Positions 56,479-64,000 of a DNA stretch of 64,000 nt are shown here, piece by piece. Position 1 is the first letter of the stretch, and the number at the start of each line of letters is the position of its first letter. Made by a program: the position numbers and the translations under genes. The DNA is taken from positions 25,223-89,222 of the forward strand of contig DATAKK010000007.1 of the NCBI GenBank assembly GCA_036261615.1, in the 5' to 3' direction. Source of the DNA: JAJYQH01 sp036261615 (GTDB taxonomy: Bacteria; Actinomycetota; Actinomycetes; Propionibacteriales; Propionibacteriaceae). A model generated the notes under the pieces. That model had not been told where the DNA came from, searched no databases, and saw nothing but the letters and a program-made list of their open reading frames with translations.

Positions 56479-57138
56479 TCAGGCGCGGCAGCTGCCCACG
56501 ACATCGGGCGTGGGCCTGCCCGCCGCGGCGGCGGCGGCGCTCCACCCGGCCAGCGCGTCGAGGAAGGCGATGAGCCGCGTCGTCGGCCCGCGGGAGGCGT
56601 CCCCGACCCGCGGTGCGGCGGTGCGCAGCTCGTCCGCCGTGGCCACCGCGTGGTGATGCTTGGTGTAGCCGAGTGCGGTGCCGGGCTCGGGGCGCAGCGG
56701 CAGCGCCGGGTCGAGCCCCCACAGCTTGGAGATCGCGAACTGGCTGGGGACGCCGGCCCGGGCGAGGTCGAACTCGAGATTGCGCCACTCGGTGTCGGTG
56801 AGCACGAGGGCGAGGTGACCCCACGACAGGTCCTCGAGCCAGGCCCGGACGACCGCCCACGACTGGGCGATCCGGTCGGGGGCCACGAACCGGCCGGAGA
56901 TCAGCTGCTCGACATCGGACGGGGTGGGCAGGTCGGCCGGCAGCCGGGGGGCCCAGGGGTCGTGCCGGAACAGCGGGCCGAGCTTCGACAGCATCCCCGA
57001 GGGGGGACGCAGTTCGGCGAGCGGCGCCCGGAACCGTTCGGCGGTGATGCCCCGGAGGGTCGCGGCGGTCTCCAGGCCGGCGCCGAACCAGTCGCGCACC
57101 TCGTCGATCCCGATCGCGTAGAGGCGGATCTCCACCAT
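56479..57138 (-). CDS. Unknown protein
   Basis: 219 residues, soluble by appearance, with no motif I can place. It starts EIRLYAIGIDEVRDWFGAG, has Trp-rich helical segments (SWAVVRAWLEDLSWGHLALVL, EWRNLEFDLA) and an Ala-rich end with a Cys three residues from the C terminus. Base and codon usage match its neighbours, so it is a real gene. On the minus strand TACGGT (57145-57150) is six bases before the ATG, again the leaderless pattern. Convergent with pyc. Confidence 0.75.
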   Translation of the reverse strand: MVEIRLYAIGIDEVRDWFGAGLETAATLRGITAERFRAPLAELRPPSGMLSKLGPLFRHDPWAPRLPADLPTPSDVEQLISGRFVAPDRIAQSWAVVRAWLEDLSWGHLALVLTDTEWRNLEFDLARAGVPSQFAISKLWGLDPALPLRPEPGTALGYTKHHHAVATADELRTAAPRVGDASRGPTTRLIAFLDALAGWSAAAAAAGRPTPDVVGSCRA

Positions 57139-57229
57139 GGCCCCACCGTAGTGCCGTGGCGCCCGGCCCGCTGGTCCCCCCGCCCGCCCGCCCGGACGGG
57201 CCGGTTCGCCCGGGGGCTATGGTGGCCGC

Positions 57230-57316
57230 GTGAACCCGCGTTCGCGACGGCTCATCGTCACCGGCGTCCTCGTGACGCTGGTCGTGCTGGTGCTCGTCGG
57301 CGCGCTCATGCGATGA
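57230..57316 (+). CDS. 28-residue single-span membrane peptide
   Basis: The GTG at 57230 stands six bases after TATGGT (57218-57223), the same leaderless promoter layout as many genes here. The 28-codon frame encodes three Arg in the first seven residues, then about eighteen hydrophobic residues (LIVTGVLVTLVVLVLVGAL) and a final Met-Arg. The positive-inside rule puts the N terminus in the cytoplasm. Third codon positions are almost all G or C, as in true genes. The next gene begins 31 bases after its stop. Function unknown. Confidence 0.65.
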   Translation: MNPRSRRLIVTGVLVTLVVLVLVGALMR

Positions 57317-57347
57317 TCTGGGCACTGCAGGTGAGTCGAGGAGAGCT

Positions 57348-58337
57348 GTGAGACGTCCACTGCGCGCGCGTGCGCTCGCGGCCTCCCTGGTGGTGCCCCT
57401 GGCCGGCGCCGCGCTCCTCGTCGGCGGCCAACCCGCCTACGGCGCGCCCGAGGGCTTCACGGTGCGGACGACCGCGGTGAGCGCACCGCGCGGGCTGGCG
57501 GCCGACTCCCGGCGGAACCTCTACTGGGTCGCGGACGCCGACAGCCGGGAGATCTACGCGATCACCCCCAGCGGAACCTCGGCCGGCAGCGTCCCCCTCG
57601 CGTTCGACCCCACCGACATCGAGGCGCTGCAGATGCACGCGGGGTACCTGTACATCGGCGACATCGGCGACCCCAAGGGCACCCGCGACCACATCACCGT
57701 CTACCGCCTCAACGCCCTCAACTTCGGGCACACCGGCGGCTACCACGCGTGGGACTTCGCCTACCCCGACGGTCCCCACGACGCGGCCGCGATGATGGTG
57801 TCGCCGCGGGGCAACATCTACATCGTCACCCGCGGCGCCTCGGCCGCCGTGTACCGCGCACCGGCGTCCCCCTCCACGGCCACCGTCAACACGCTCATCC
57901 GGGTGGCGGACGCGCCCGCGTGGGTCACCGACGGCACCTTCGTCGGGGACAGCACCGTCGCGCTGCGCACCTTCACGTCGGTCTACGTGCTCAACGCGTA
58001 CACGTGGCACACGACCGCGGCCGCCGAGTTGCCCAGGCAGAACGACGGGCAGGCGATCACCGGCGCGCTCGGGTCCGTCGGCACCCTCGTCGCCCTCGGT
58101 GGCACGAGCGCCGTCGACGTCGCGGTCCCCAGGACCCTCGCCTCGGTTCCGCCGGCGCCCTCGGTCGCCCCGACGGCCTCCGGCTCGGCCTCGGGCAGCC
58201 CGTCCGCGTCGGTCAGCCCGGCTGCGCAGGACACCGGCGGCAGCGCCGCGTCCTCGCGCACCGGCACCTTCGTGGCGCTCGTCGCCGCGGCCGTCGCTGC
58301 GCTGGTCGCGGGCGGCATCGTCGCCCTCAAGCGCTGA
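57348..58337 (+). CDS. Secreted, membrane-anchored beta-propeller-like protein
   Basis: 329 residues. A signal peptide (basic start, hydrophobic core, likely cut after GQPAYGA near residue 33) leads into a domain with repeated GLAADSRRNLYWVADADSREIYAI, GYLYIGDIGD and VYRLNALN elements, typical of propeller blades. A Ser/Pro/Ala linker (about 265-305) and a C-terminal hydrophobic helix with KR at the end anchor it to the membrane, leaving the propeller outside. Function unknown. The GTG start has GAGGAG upstream. The following release-factor gene starts six bases after the stop. Confidence 0.8.
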   Translation: MRRPLRARALAASLVVPLAGAALLVGGQPAYGAPEGFTVRTTAVSAPRGLAADSRRNLYWVADADSREIYAITPSGTSAGSVPLAFDPTDIEALQMHAGYLYIGDIGDPKGTRDHITVYRLNALNFGHTGGYHAWDFAYPDGPHDAAAMMVSPRGNIYIVTRGASAAVYRAPASPSTATVNTLIRVADAPAWVTDGTFVGDSTVALRTFTSVYVLNAYTWHTTAAAELPRQNDGQAITGALGSVGTLVALGGTSAVDVAVPRTLASVPPAPSVAPTASGSASGSPSASVSPAAQDTGGSAASSRTGTFVALVAAAVAALVAGGIVALKR

Positions 58338-58343
58338 GCGACG

Positions 58344-59009
58344 GTGGGCACCCCGCCCGCCGGGCCGGCGCCCGACCGCACCATCGAGGTGGCGCCCGAA
58401 CGGTTGCCCGGCTGGCTCGGCCGGTTCACCGCCGCGCACGGGCAGCCCGTGGGGCGGGTCGACGGCACCGACCTCGTCCTCGCGTTCCCCGACGGCTCGG
58501 CCGTTCGGCTGGTGGACCGCTGGGGCGGGGCGGCCCCCGCGGACCCCGCCGGCTGGATCGCGGCCCAGGGACGCGACCGGCGCGTCGGGTTGCTGCTCGT
58601 GCGCCGCACGGCGCATGCGGTCGGTATCGCGATCGGCCTCACCCTCGACGTCCACCATGTCGACACCCACTACGTGCAGGGCCGCACCAAGGCCGGCGGC
58701 TGGTCGCAGCAGCGCTACGCGCGCCGCCGGAGCAACCAGACCGACCAGGCGCTGCGCTCGGCCGCCGACGACGCCGTGCGGCTGCTGCTCCCGGACGCCG
58801 CCACGCTCGACGGGCTGGTCTGCGGCGGCGACGCGCGGGAGGTCGCCCGGGTGCTCGCCGACCCCCGGCTGCGGCCCCTCGCGGAGCGCCGCACCCGGCA
58901 CCCGGTGTACCCGGTGCCCGATCCCCGCCTCGTCGTGCTCCGCGACCTGGCCGTCACGCTGCGCGCCGTGCCCGTCCAGATCACCGATCCGCCCCCCGCA
59001 CCTCAGTAG
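58344..59009 (+). CDS. Actinobacterial Vms1-like release factor (acVLRF1 family)
   Basis: 221 residues. The HYVQGRTKAGGWSQQRYARRRSNQ segment (about 108-131) is the hallmark of the Vms1/ANKZF1 eRF1-like domain; the Gly-rich loop with SQQ is thought to cut the peptidyl-tRNA bond on obstructed ribosomes. LLLVRRTAHAVGIAIG and DAVRLLLPDAATLDGLVCGGD complete the fold. It would free nascent chains from split or stalled 50S subunits in ribosome quality control. The GTG start lies six bases after the previous stop, so it shares a transcript with the propeller protein. Confidence 0.88.
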   Translation: MGTPPAGPAPDRTIEVAPERLPGWLGRFTAAHGQPVGRVDGTDLVLAFPDGSAVRLVDRWGGAAPADPAGWIAAQGRDRRVGLLLVRRTAHAVGIAIGLTLDVHHVDTHYVQGRTKAGGWSQQRYARRRSNQTDQALRSAADDAVRLLLPDAATLDGLVCGGDAREVARVLADPRLRPLAERRTRHPVYPVPDPRLVVLRDLAVTLRAVPVQITDPPPAPQ

Positions 59010-59067
59010 AGTCGGGTGGGGGCCGGACCCGGGCCCTCACCAGCGACGACCGAAGGGGGCAGCCCTC

Positions 59068-60243
59068 GTGGACACGCTCATCGCCTCCCACCGGGTGATC
59101 ACCGGTGAGTTCGACGACGAGGGCCGGCCCCGCCCGGCCCGCGAACTCACGATCGCCCTCAGCGACGGCACGGTCGCCGCTGTCAGCGAGGGCGTCGCAC
59201 CCGGAGCCCGGCTGCTCGACGGCGTCATCGTCCCCGGTTTCGTCGACACCCACACCCACGGGGCCGCGCGGGCGGCCTTCGTCGACCCCGACCCCGTCGC
59301 CGTGCAGCGCGCGATCGACCTGCACCGCCGGCACGGCAGCACGACGATCTTCGCGTCGACGGTGAGCGCCGCGGTTCCCGAGGTGCACGCGCAACTCGAC
59401 CGGCTGCGCCCGTTCGTCGAGTCGGGCGAGCTCGCCGGCGTCCACCTCGAGGGGCCGTTCATCTCGGCCGCGCGCAAGGGTGCCCACACCGAGTCGCTGC
59501 TCATCGCTCCGGACGCCGACGTGCTCGAGCCGCTGCTCGCCGACCCCGTCGTGCGGATGATCACCCTCGCGCCGGAGCTCCCCGGGGGGATGGAGGCGGT
59601 GCAGGCGTGCGTCCGCCATGGGGTGGCGGCGGCCTTCGGGCACGCCGACGCGGACGCCGCGACCACCGCCGCGTCAATCGACGCCGGGGTCACCGTCGCG
59701 ACCCACCTGTTCAACGCGATGCGGGGCATCAACCACCGCGAACCGGGCCCCGTGCCGGTGCTGCTCACCGACCCCCGGGTCATGGTCGAACTGATCTGTG
59801 ACGGCGTCCACCTCGCCCCCGAGACGGTGCGGCTGGCGATCGCCGCGGCCGGTTGCTCCCGCGTGGGCCTGGTCACGGACGCGATGGCGGCCACCGGTGA
59901 GGCCGACGGCGACTACGAACTGGGGGGCCTGGCCGTCGAGGTGCGCGGCGGCGTCGCCCGCCTGGCCACCGACGACGGGACGCCGGGTGCGATCGCCGGG
60001 TCGACGCTCACGATGGACCGCGCCGTCCGCTTCCTCGTCCAGACCGTGGGTCTCGAACTGGCCGCGGCCGCCGCGATGGCGTCGAGCGTGCCTGCCCGCT
60101 GGCACCACCTCACCGGGGTGGGGGAGCTCGTTCCCGGACGCCGCGCCGACCTCTGCCTGCTCGACGACACGACGACGCTCACCGGCGTCATGCGCCAGGG
60201 CACGTGGCTCGTCGCCCCGCCCGGGATGGAGGAGTCCGTATGA
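59068..60243 (+). CDS. nagA: N-acetylglucosamine-6-phosphate deacetylase
   Basis: 391 residues, amidohydrolase superfamily. The metal motif is PGFVDTHTHGA, with HLEGPFIS carrying a ligand Glu, then FGHADAD, THLFNAMRGINHREPG and the catalytic Asp in VTDAMAATG. It deacetylates GlcNAc-6-P to glucosamine-6-P in amino-sugar use and cell-wall recycling. I chose GTG 59068 (AAGGGGGC upstream); an enormous in-frame extension upstream lies across another gene and is not real. Its stop overlaps the start of the iron regulator (ATGA). nagB is not adjacent. Confidence 0.94.
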   Translation: MDTLIASHRVITGEFDDEGRPRPARELTIALSDGTVAAVSEGVAPGARLLDGVIVPGFVDTHTHGAARAAFVDPDPVAVQRAIDLHRRHGSTTIFASTVSAAVPEVHAQLDRLRPFVESGELAGVHLEGPFISAARKGAHTESLLIAPDADVLEPLLADPVVRMITLAPELPGGMEAVQACVRHGVAAAFGHADADAATTAASIDAGVTVATHLFNAMRGINHREPGPVPVLLTDPRVMVELICDGVHLAPETVRLAIAAAGCSRVGLVTDAMAATGEADGDYELGGLAVEVRGGVARLATDDGTPGAIAGSTLTMDRAVRFLVQTVGLELAAAAAMASSVPARWHHLTGVGELVPGRRADLCLLDDTTTLTGVMRQGTWLVAPPGMEESV

Positions 60244-60944
60244 GCGACCTCATCGACACGACCGAGATGTACCTCCGCACCGTGTACGAGCTCATGGAGG
60301 AGGGGATCCCGCCGCTTCGGGCGCGCATCGCCGAACGCCTGCACCAGAGCGGGCCGACGGTGTCGCAGACCGTCGCCCGGATGGAGCGCGACGGCCTGCT
60401 CAGCGTGCACGAGGACCGGCGGATCGAACTGTCCGAGCACGGGCTCGAGCTGGCCCGGGCGGTGATGCGCAAGCACCGGCTCGCCGAGCGGCTGCTCACC
60501 GACGTCATCGGGCTCGACTGGCGGCTCGTGCACGACGAGGCCTGCCGGTGGGAGCACGTGATCAGCGTCGACGTCGAGCGTCGGCTGGTCGACATCATGG
60601 GCGATCCGACCGTCTCGCCCTACGGCACGCCGGTGCCCGCGCTCGAGGAGCTCGGACGCCGGCCCGTGGCGTTCGCGTTCCGGGACGCCGCCGACCCGCT
60701 GCCCGAGGTCGTGGCGCGCGGGGTGCGCGAGGTCGTCCTCGAGCGGCTCAGCGAGCACGCCCAGGCCGACGAGGGGGTGCTCGCGCGGCTCGACGAGATC
60801 GGCGTGCGTCCCGGCTCGGCGGTACGGGTCTCCCCGAGGGCCGACTCGGTCGAGCTGGCCACGGCGTCCGGACGCTGGCGCTGCCCGCTCGAGCTGGCCG
60901 CGGGCCTGTACGTGCGCCCCGCCGATCTCGACCCGATCCAGTGA
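60240..60944 (+). CDS. ideR: Iron-dependent repressor IdeR/DtxR
   Basis: 234 residues. The N-terminal winged helix (TTEMYLRTVYELMEEG, SGPTVSQTVARMERDGLL) is followed by the metal-binding and dimer domain. The metal ligands have exactly DtxR numbering: Met10, His79, Glu83, His98, Cys102, Glu105 and His106 (HRLAERLL and HDEACRWEHV). A C-terminal SH3-like domain (about 150-230) is present. Cys102 separates IdeR/DtxR from the manganese-type MntR. With Fe2+ it represses siderophore and iron-uptake genes. It overlaps nagA by four bases and has GGAGGA upstream. Confidence 0.95.
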   Translation: MSDLIDTTEMYLRTVYELMEEGIPPLRARIAERLHQSGPTVSQTVARMERDGLLSVHEDRRIELSEHGLELARAVMRKHRLAERLLTDVIGLDWRLVHDEACRWEHVISVDVERRLVDIMGDPTVSPYGTPVPALEELGRRPVAFAFRDAADPLPEVVARGVREVVLERLSEHAQADEGVLARLDEIGVRPGSAVRVSPRADSVELATASGRWRCPLELAAGLYVRPADLDPIQ

Positions 60945-60987
60945 CGGGGCGGCTCGCGTAGGCTGGCTTGGGAATCCGAGGAGGGGC

Positions 60988-61767
60988 ATGCCGCACTGGA
61001 CCCAGGAGTTCGCCGACTATCTCGACCAGCACCACCACGAGCACCCCGGCGTCACCGAAGAGGTGCTGCGCCGCTCGCTCGCCGGGCACCACACGCCCTA
61101 CAGCTGGCTCGCCCGCGCCGTCTCGTCGCGGGCCCTCACCGTGCTCGACATCGGCTGCGGGTCGGGCGCCATGTCGCGTGACCTGGCCCGCCCCGGCCGG
61201 GTGGTCATCGGCCTCGACCTGTCGAGCACCGAGCTGCTCCAGGCGGCCCGTCGCGGTCCCGGCCCCTGGCTGCGGGCCGACGCCCGCCACCTCCCGCTCG
61301 GTGACGAGAGCGTCGACGCGGTGGTGAGCACGTTGGGGCTCGCTGTCATCCACCCGCTGGCCGCGTGGCTCGACGAGGTGCACCGGGTGCTCAAGCCGGG
61401 AGGACTGCTCGCCGCGCTCACCCCGACCTTCGGCCCGCTCTCGCCGGCCGACACCCGGGTGGCCATGCAACTGCTCCGCACCCTGAGGATGAAGCCCGTG
61501 TTCCCGGTGGGCATCGAACTGGCCAGCCGCCAGGTGCTCGCCGAATCGGGCCTGCGCAAGATCGAGGACAACCGCGAGCGCTACCGCTTCGTCGTCCGCT
61601 CGCGGGCGGACGCCGACCTGCTGCTGTCGGCCCTGTACCTCCCCGGGATCGAACCGCGCCGGCTCGACAGGGCGGGCGCGTGGCTCGCCCGGAGGGTGGC
61701 GAGCGAGGGCGAGGTGCCGGTCCCGATCCCCATGCGGCGGCTGGTCGCGATGAAGCCCGTCTCCTGA
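60988..61767 (+). CDS. Class I SAM-dependent methyltransferase
   Basis: 259 residues. Motif I is VLDIGCGSGAMSRDLA, motif II GLDLSSTELLQAAR, then LRADARHLPLGDESVDAVVSTLGLAVI and VLKPGGLLAALTP (Methyltransf_11 layout). The first 45 residues form an N-terminal cap with several His (HHHEHP). The acceptor may be a lipid, quinone or small metabolite; the sequence does not say. GAGGAGG precedes the ATG. The gap to ideR is 43 bases, so co-transcription is possible. Confidence 0.88.
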   Translation: MPHWTQEFADYLDQHHHEHPGVTEEVLRRSLAGHHTPYSWLARAVSSRALTVLDIGCGSGAMSRDLARPGRVVIGLDLSSTELLQAARRGPGPWLRADARHLPLGDESVDAVVSTLGLAVIHPLAAWLDEVHRVLKPGGLLAALTPTFGPLSPADTRVAMQLLRTLRMKPVFPVGIELASRQVLAESGLRKIEDNRERYRFVVRSRADADLLLSALYLPGIEPRRLDRAGAWLARRVASEGEVPVPIPMRRLVAMKPVS

Positions 61768-61777
61768 GGCCCGGAGA

Positions 61778-61805
61778 AATACCCCCGGGGGCAATGGAAT
61801 AGTCT
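61778..61805 (+). promoter_or_regulatory. Promoter region of the thioredoxin gene with a C5G5 palindrome
   Basis: The CCCCCGGGGG palindrome (61782-61791) sits in AATACCCCC-GGGGGCAAT, close to the ATACCCC/GGGGTAT form of operators bound by CsoR/CstR-type copper or persulfide sensors. A TAGTCT -10-like box follows at 61800-61805. The regulator assignment is a guess from sequence form only. Confidence 0.4.
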
Positions 61806-61898
61806 GGTGGCGACCGTCGTTGTACCAGCCGTACGCGACCACGAGTCGGCACTGACCACCGGAGTCCGGCCCGGGCTCTCGACCAGAAGGATGAACCC

Positions 61899-62297
61899 AT
61901 GGCAACCACTGACCTGACCATCGACAGCTTCGGCGACACCATCAAGGACAACTCGGTCGTCCTCGTGGACTTCTGGGCGTCGTGGTGCGGCCCGTGCATG
62001 TACTTCGCCCCGATCTACGGCGAGGCCAGCGAGCGGCACGACGGCGTCGTGTTCGGCAAGGTCGACACCGAGGAGGAGCGCGACCTGGCCGCCGGGATGG
62101 AGATCACCAGCATCCCCACCCTCATGGCCTTCCGTGACGGCTACCTCGTCTTCCGCCAGGCGGGCGCCATCAACGGCAAGCAGCTCGACTACCTCATCGA
62201 GCAGGTCAAGGGCCTCGACATGGACAAGCTCAAGGCCGAGGCCGAGGCGGAGCACGCCGAGCACGAGCACGAGCACGAGTCGGCCCAGCAGGGCTGA
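61899..62297 (+). CDS. Thioredoxin with an acidic/His-rich tail
   Basis: 132 residues. The thioredoxin fold (about 1-108) has the redox pair Cys30 and Cys33 in WASWCGPCM, an Asp in VLVDFW, and the cis-Pro in ITSIPTLM. The motif CGPCM is followed by YFAP rather than the usual xxxAP. Beyond the fold, about 22 residues alternate Ala, Glu and His (AEAEAEHAEHEHEHES), which may bind metal ions or solely keep the protein soluble. It reduces disulfides in the cytoplasm. AGAAGG precedes the ATG. Confidence 0.93.
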   Translation: MATTDLTIDSFGDTIKDNSVVLVDFWASWCGPCMYFAPIYGEASERHDGVVFGKVDTEEERDLAAGMEITSIPTLMAFRDGYLVFRQAGAINGKQLDYLIEQVKGLDMDKLKAEAEAEHAEHEHEHESAQQG

Positions 62298-62316
62298 CGC
62301 GGCGGTCGAACGACCC

Positions 62317-62355
62317 GACGCCGGGGTGACGGACCTTAATCCGCACCCCGGCGTC
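62317..62355. terminator. Terminator after the thioredoxin gene
   Basis: Perfect 12-base arms GACGCCGGGGTG and CACCCCGGCGTC (62317-62328, 62344-62355) followed by TCCTTTTCC, the only terminator in the window with a clear T-run. Confidence 0.93.
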
Positions 62356-62389
62356 TCCTTTTCCTGGGCCGGTAGCTAGATTTCACCCC

Positions 62390-63928
62390 ATGCGAATCGG
62401 TGTTCCCCACGAGATCGGTGACAGCAGGGTGGCTGCCACTCCGACGACCGTGAAGCAGCTGCTCGACCTGGGTTACGAGGTCGTCGTCGAGCACGGCGCC
62501 GGGTCGGCGTCCAGCTTCCCGGACTCGGCCTACGAGGCCTCAGGGGCGAGCGTCGCGGACGCCGCCCGCGTCTGGTCGAGCGACGTCGTCATCGCCGTCA
62601 ACGAGCCGACGCCCCTCCAGGTCGGCCTGCTGCGCCCGGGGTCGGTGCTCGTCACCTTCCTGCACCCCCGCCAGGAGCCCAACCTCGTCCCCGACCTGGC
62701 CGCCCGCGGCGTCACCGCCCTCAGCATGGACATGGTGCCCCGCACCAGCCGGGCGCAGAGCCTCGACGCCCTGAGCTCGATGGCCAACATCTCCGGCTAC
62801 CGGGCCGTCGTCGAGGCGGCCCACGCGTTCGGCCGCTTCTTCACCGGCCAGGTGACCGCCGCGGGCAAGGTGCCGCCGGCCAAGGTCCTCGTCGCAGGCA
62901 CCGGCGTCGCCGGGCTCGCGGCCATCGGCGCCGCCAACGCGCTGGGGGCCATCGTCCGGGCCACCGACGTGCGCCCGGAGACGGCCGAACAGGTCGAGTC
63001 GATGGGGGCGACCTTCCTCCACGTCGAGGGGGCCGGCCAGGGGGTGTCGAGCGACGGCTACGCCAAGGAGGCGAGCGCCGACTACGCCGCCCGGGCGGCC
63101 CAGTTGTACGCGGACCAGGCCCGCGAGGTCGACATCATCATCACCACGGCGGCCATCCCCGGCCGCCGTTCCCCTGTGCTCGTCACCGCCGACATGGTGC
63201 GCACCATGCGCCCCGGGTCGGTCATCGTCGACCTGGCCGCGGTGGGCGGCGGCAACTGCGAGCTGACCCGTCCCGGCGAGAGCTACGTCACCGACAACGG
63301 CGTGACGATCATCGGCTACACCGACCTGGCGAGCCGCCTCCCGGCGCAGAGTTCGCAGCTGTACGGCACCAACCTCGTCAACGCGTTCAAGCTGATGACC
63401 CCGGGGAAGGACGGCCGGCTGGTCGTCGACTTCGACGACGAGGTCGTCCGGACCATGACCGTGAGCCGCGACGGCGCGGTCACCTTCCCGCCCCCGCCGA
63501 TCCAGGTGTCGGCAGCGCCGGTCCCAGCTGTGGCCGCCGCGCCGGCGCCGGCTCCGCAGCTGCCCGCCCGGGCGCCGCGTCCCTGGTGGACGCCGGTCGC
63601 CGTGGTCGGCGTCGGCGCCATCGTCCTCATCGCGCTGCTCACGGTCGCCCCGGCGTCCTTCGTCACCCTGTTCGGGGTCTTCGCGCTCGCGGTCGTCGTC
63701 GGCTACTACGTCGTGTGGAACGTCACGCACGCCCTGCACACGCCGCTCATGAGCGTCACCAACGCGATCAGCGGCATCATCGTCGTGGGCGCGATGAGCC
63801 AGCTCGCCAGTCCGAGCTGGAGCGTGCGGATCATCGCGTTCGTCGCGGTCACCCTCGCGAGTATCAACATCTTCGGCGGGTTCACCGTCACGCAGCGGAT
63901 GCTGTCGATGTTCCGGAAGGCCAACTGA
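62390..63928 (+). CDS. pntA: NAD(P) transhydrogenase alpha subunit, full-length PntA
   Basis: 512 residues, E. coli-like fused form. The soluble NAD(H)-binding domain I (about 1-380) has VPHEIGDSRVAATP, the DMVPRTSRAQSLDALSSMANISGYRA mobile region and the dinucleotide loop VLVAGTGVAGLAAIGAA. A Pro/Ala linker (about 370-395) and about four membrane helices of domain II follow. With PntB it uses the proton gradient to move hydride from NADH to NADP, supplying NADPH. The mRNA is probably leaderless: TAGATT (62377-62382) ends seven bases before the ATG. Confidence 0.96.
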   Translation: MRIGVPHEIGDSRVAATPTTVKQLLDLGYEVVVEHGAGSASSFPDSAYEASGASVADAARVWSSDVVIAVNEPTPLQVGLLRPGSVLVTFLHPRQEPNLVPDLAARGVTALSMDMVPRTSRAQSLDALSSMANISGYRAVVEAAHAFGRFFTGQVTAAGKVPPAKVLVAGTGVAGLAAIGAANALGAIVRATDVRPETAEQVESMGATFLHVEGAGQGVSSDGYAKEASADYAARAAQLYADQAREVDIIITTAAIPGRRSPVLVTADMVRTMRPGSVIVDLAAVGGGNCELTRPGESYVTDNGVTIIGYTDLASRLPAQSSQLYGTNLVNAFKLMTPGKDGRLVVDFDDEVVRTMTVSRDGAVTFPPPPIQVSAAPVPAVAAAPAPAPQLPARAPRPWWTPVAVVGVGAIVLIALLTVAPASFVTLFGVFALAVVVGYYVVWNVTHALHTPLMSVTNAISGIIVVGAMSQLASPSWSVRIIAFVAVTLASINIFGGFTVTQRMLSMFRKAN

Positions 63929-63929
63929 C

Positions 63930-64000
63930 ATGCTGCACAACTTCATCTCCGCCACCTACATCGCGGCCGGCGTCATGTTCATCCTGGCCCTCGCCGGGCT
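63930..64000 (+). CDS. pntB: NAD(P) transhydrogenase beta subunit, N-terminal fragment
   Basis: Only the first 23 codons are inside the window (starting LHNFISATYIAAGVMFILALAG), a membrane helix of domain II. It starts one base after the pntA stop, the normal pntAB arrangement. The gene runs off the right edge. Confidence 0.85.
   Translation, partial: MLHNFISATYIAAGVMFILALAG

Overview
The window is very GC-rich (about 70% by eye), gene-dense DNA from an actinobacterial chromosome. The marker genes point this way: a RegX3-type response regulator, CarD, an LpqE-like lipoprotein, IdeR/DtxR, DUF3263, DUF3027, DUF2530 and DUF4032 proteins, an actinobacterial Vms1-like release factor, CspB with a C-terminal extension, and XPB-type helicases. 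Many genes appear to lack a 5' leader, which is common in Actinobacteria. A member of the Propionibacteriales is my best guess; this is an inference from gene content. I see no insertion sequence, prophage, CRISPR array or rRNA, and no clear horizontally acquired island. It reads as ordinary core chromosome with small regulatory elements and two families of intergenic repeats.

Layout. 1-5.1 kb: end of a sensor kinase, RegX3, LpqE-like lipoprotein, CarD, IspF (with no IspD in its usual place between CarD and IspF), an acetyltransferase and GlyA. 5.2-10.2 kb (minus strand): RlmB, CysS, a DUF4032 protein and MetB. 10.4-14.3 kb (minus): an MsiK/UgpC-type sugar-transport ATPase, L-serine dehydratase and UDP-glucose dehydrogenase. 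14.4-16.6 kb: the threonine-to-glycine pair tdh-kbl. 16.6-21.1 kb: an S51 peptidase, Hsp20 with a HAIR operator, a VTT membrane protein, a macrodomain protein and a DUF2252 protein. 21.2-23.5 kb: a cell-wall polymer group (TarI/IspD-type cytidylyltransferase and a TagGH-type exporter). Then come tRNA-Thr(UGU), ManA and a Gfo/Idh/MocA oxidoreductase. 26-29.9 kb: DUF3263, a HEENH-motif protein coupled to CoaBC, an NRDE protein and a family 5 uracil-DNA glycosylase. 30-35.3 kb: GroEL under two CIRCE operators, a DedA protein and a three-gene ABC-2 exporter. 35.4-39.5 kb: CutC, a KDG-kinase-like PfkB kinase and a GH120 beta-xylosidase. 39.5-49.6 kb: HelD helicase, membrane protein, XPB helicase, FN3 protein, XPB-associated protein, proline-rich membrane protein and an MFS carrier. 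49.7-56.5 kb: CspB, DUF3027, DUF2530, a purine permease and pyruvate carboxylase. 56.5-64 kb: unknown proteins, including a 28-residue membrane peptide, the release factor, NagA, IdeR, a methyltransferase, thioredoxin, PntA and the start of PntB.

How the parts fit. GlyA, Tdh-Kbl and SdaA form a serine/glycine/threonine theme. The TarI-like enzyme and TagGH suggest a polyol-phosphate wall polymer. Hsp20 (HspR/HAIR) and GroEL (HrcA/CIRCE) show two separate heat-shock circuits. The most unusual material is non-coding. Four intergenic elements each carry four CGTACG-type half-sites, two forward then two inverted, with conserved spacing and interleaved complementary arms. Two copies of a different large inverted repeat sit between convergent genes.
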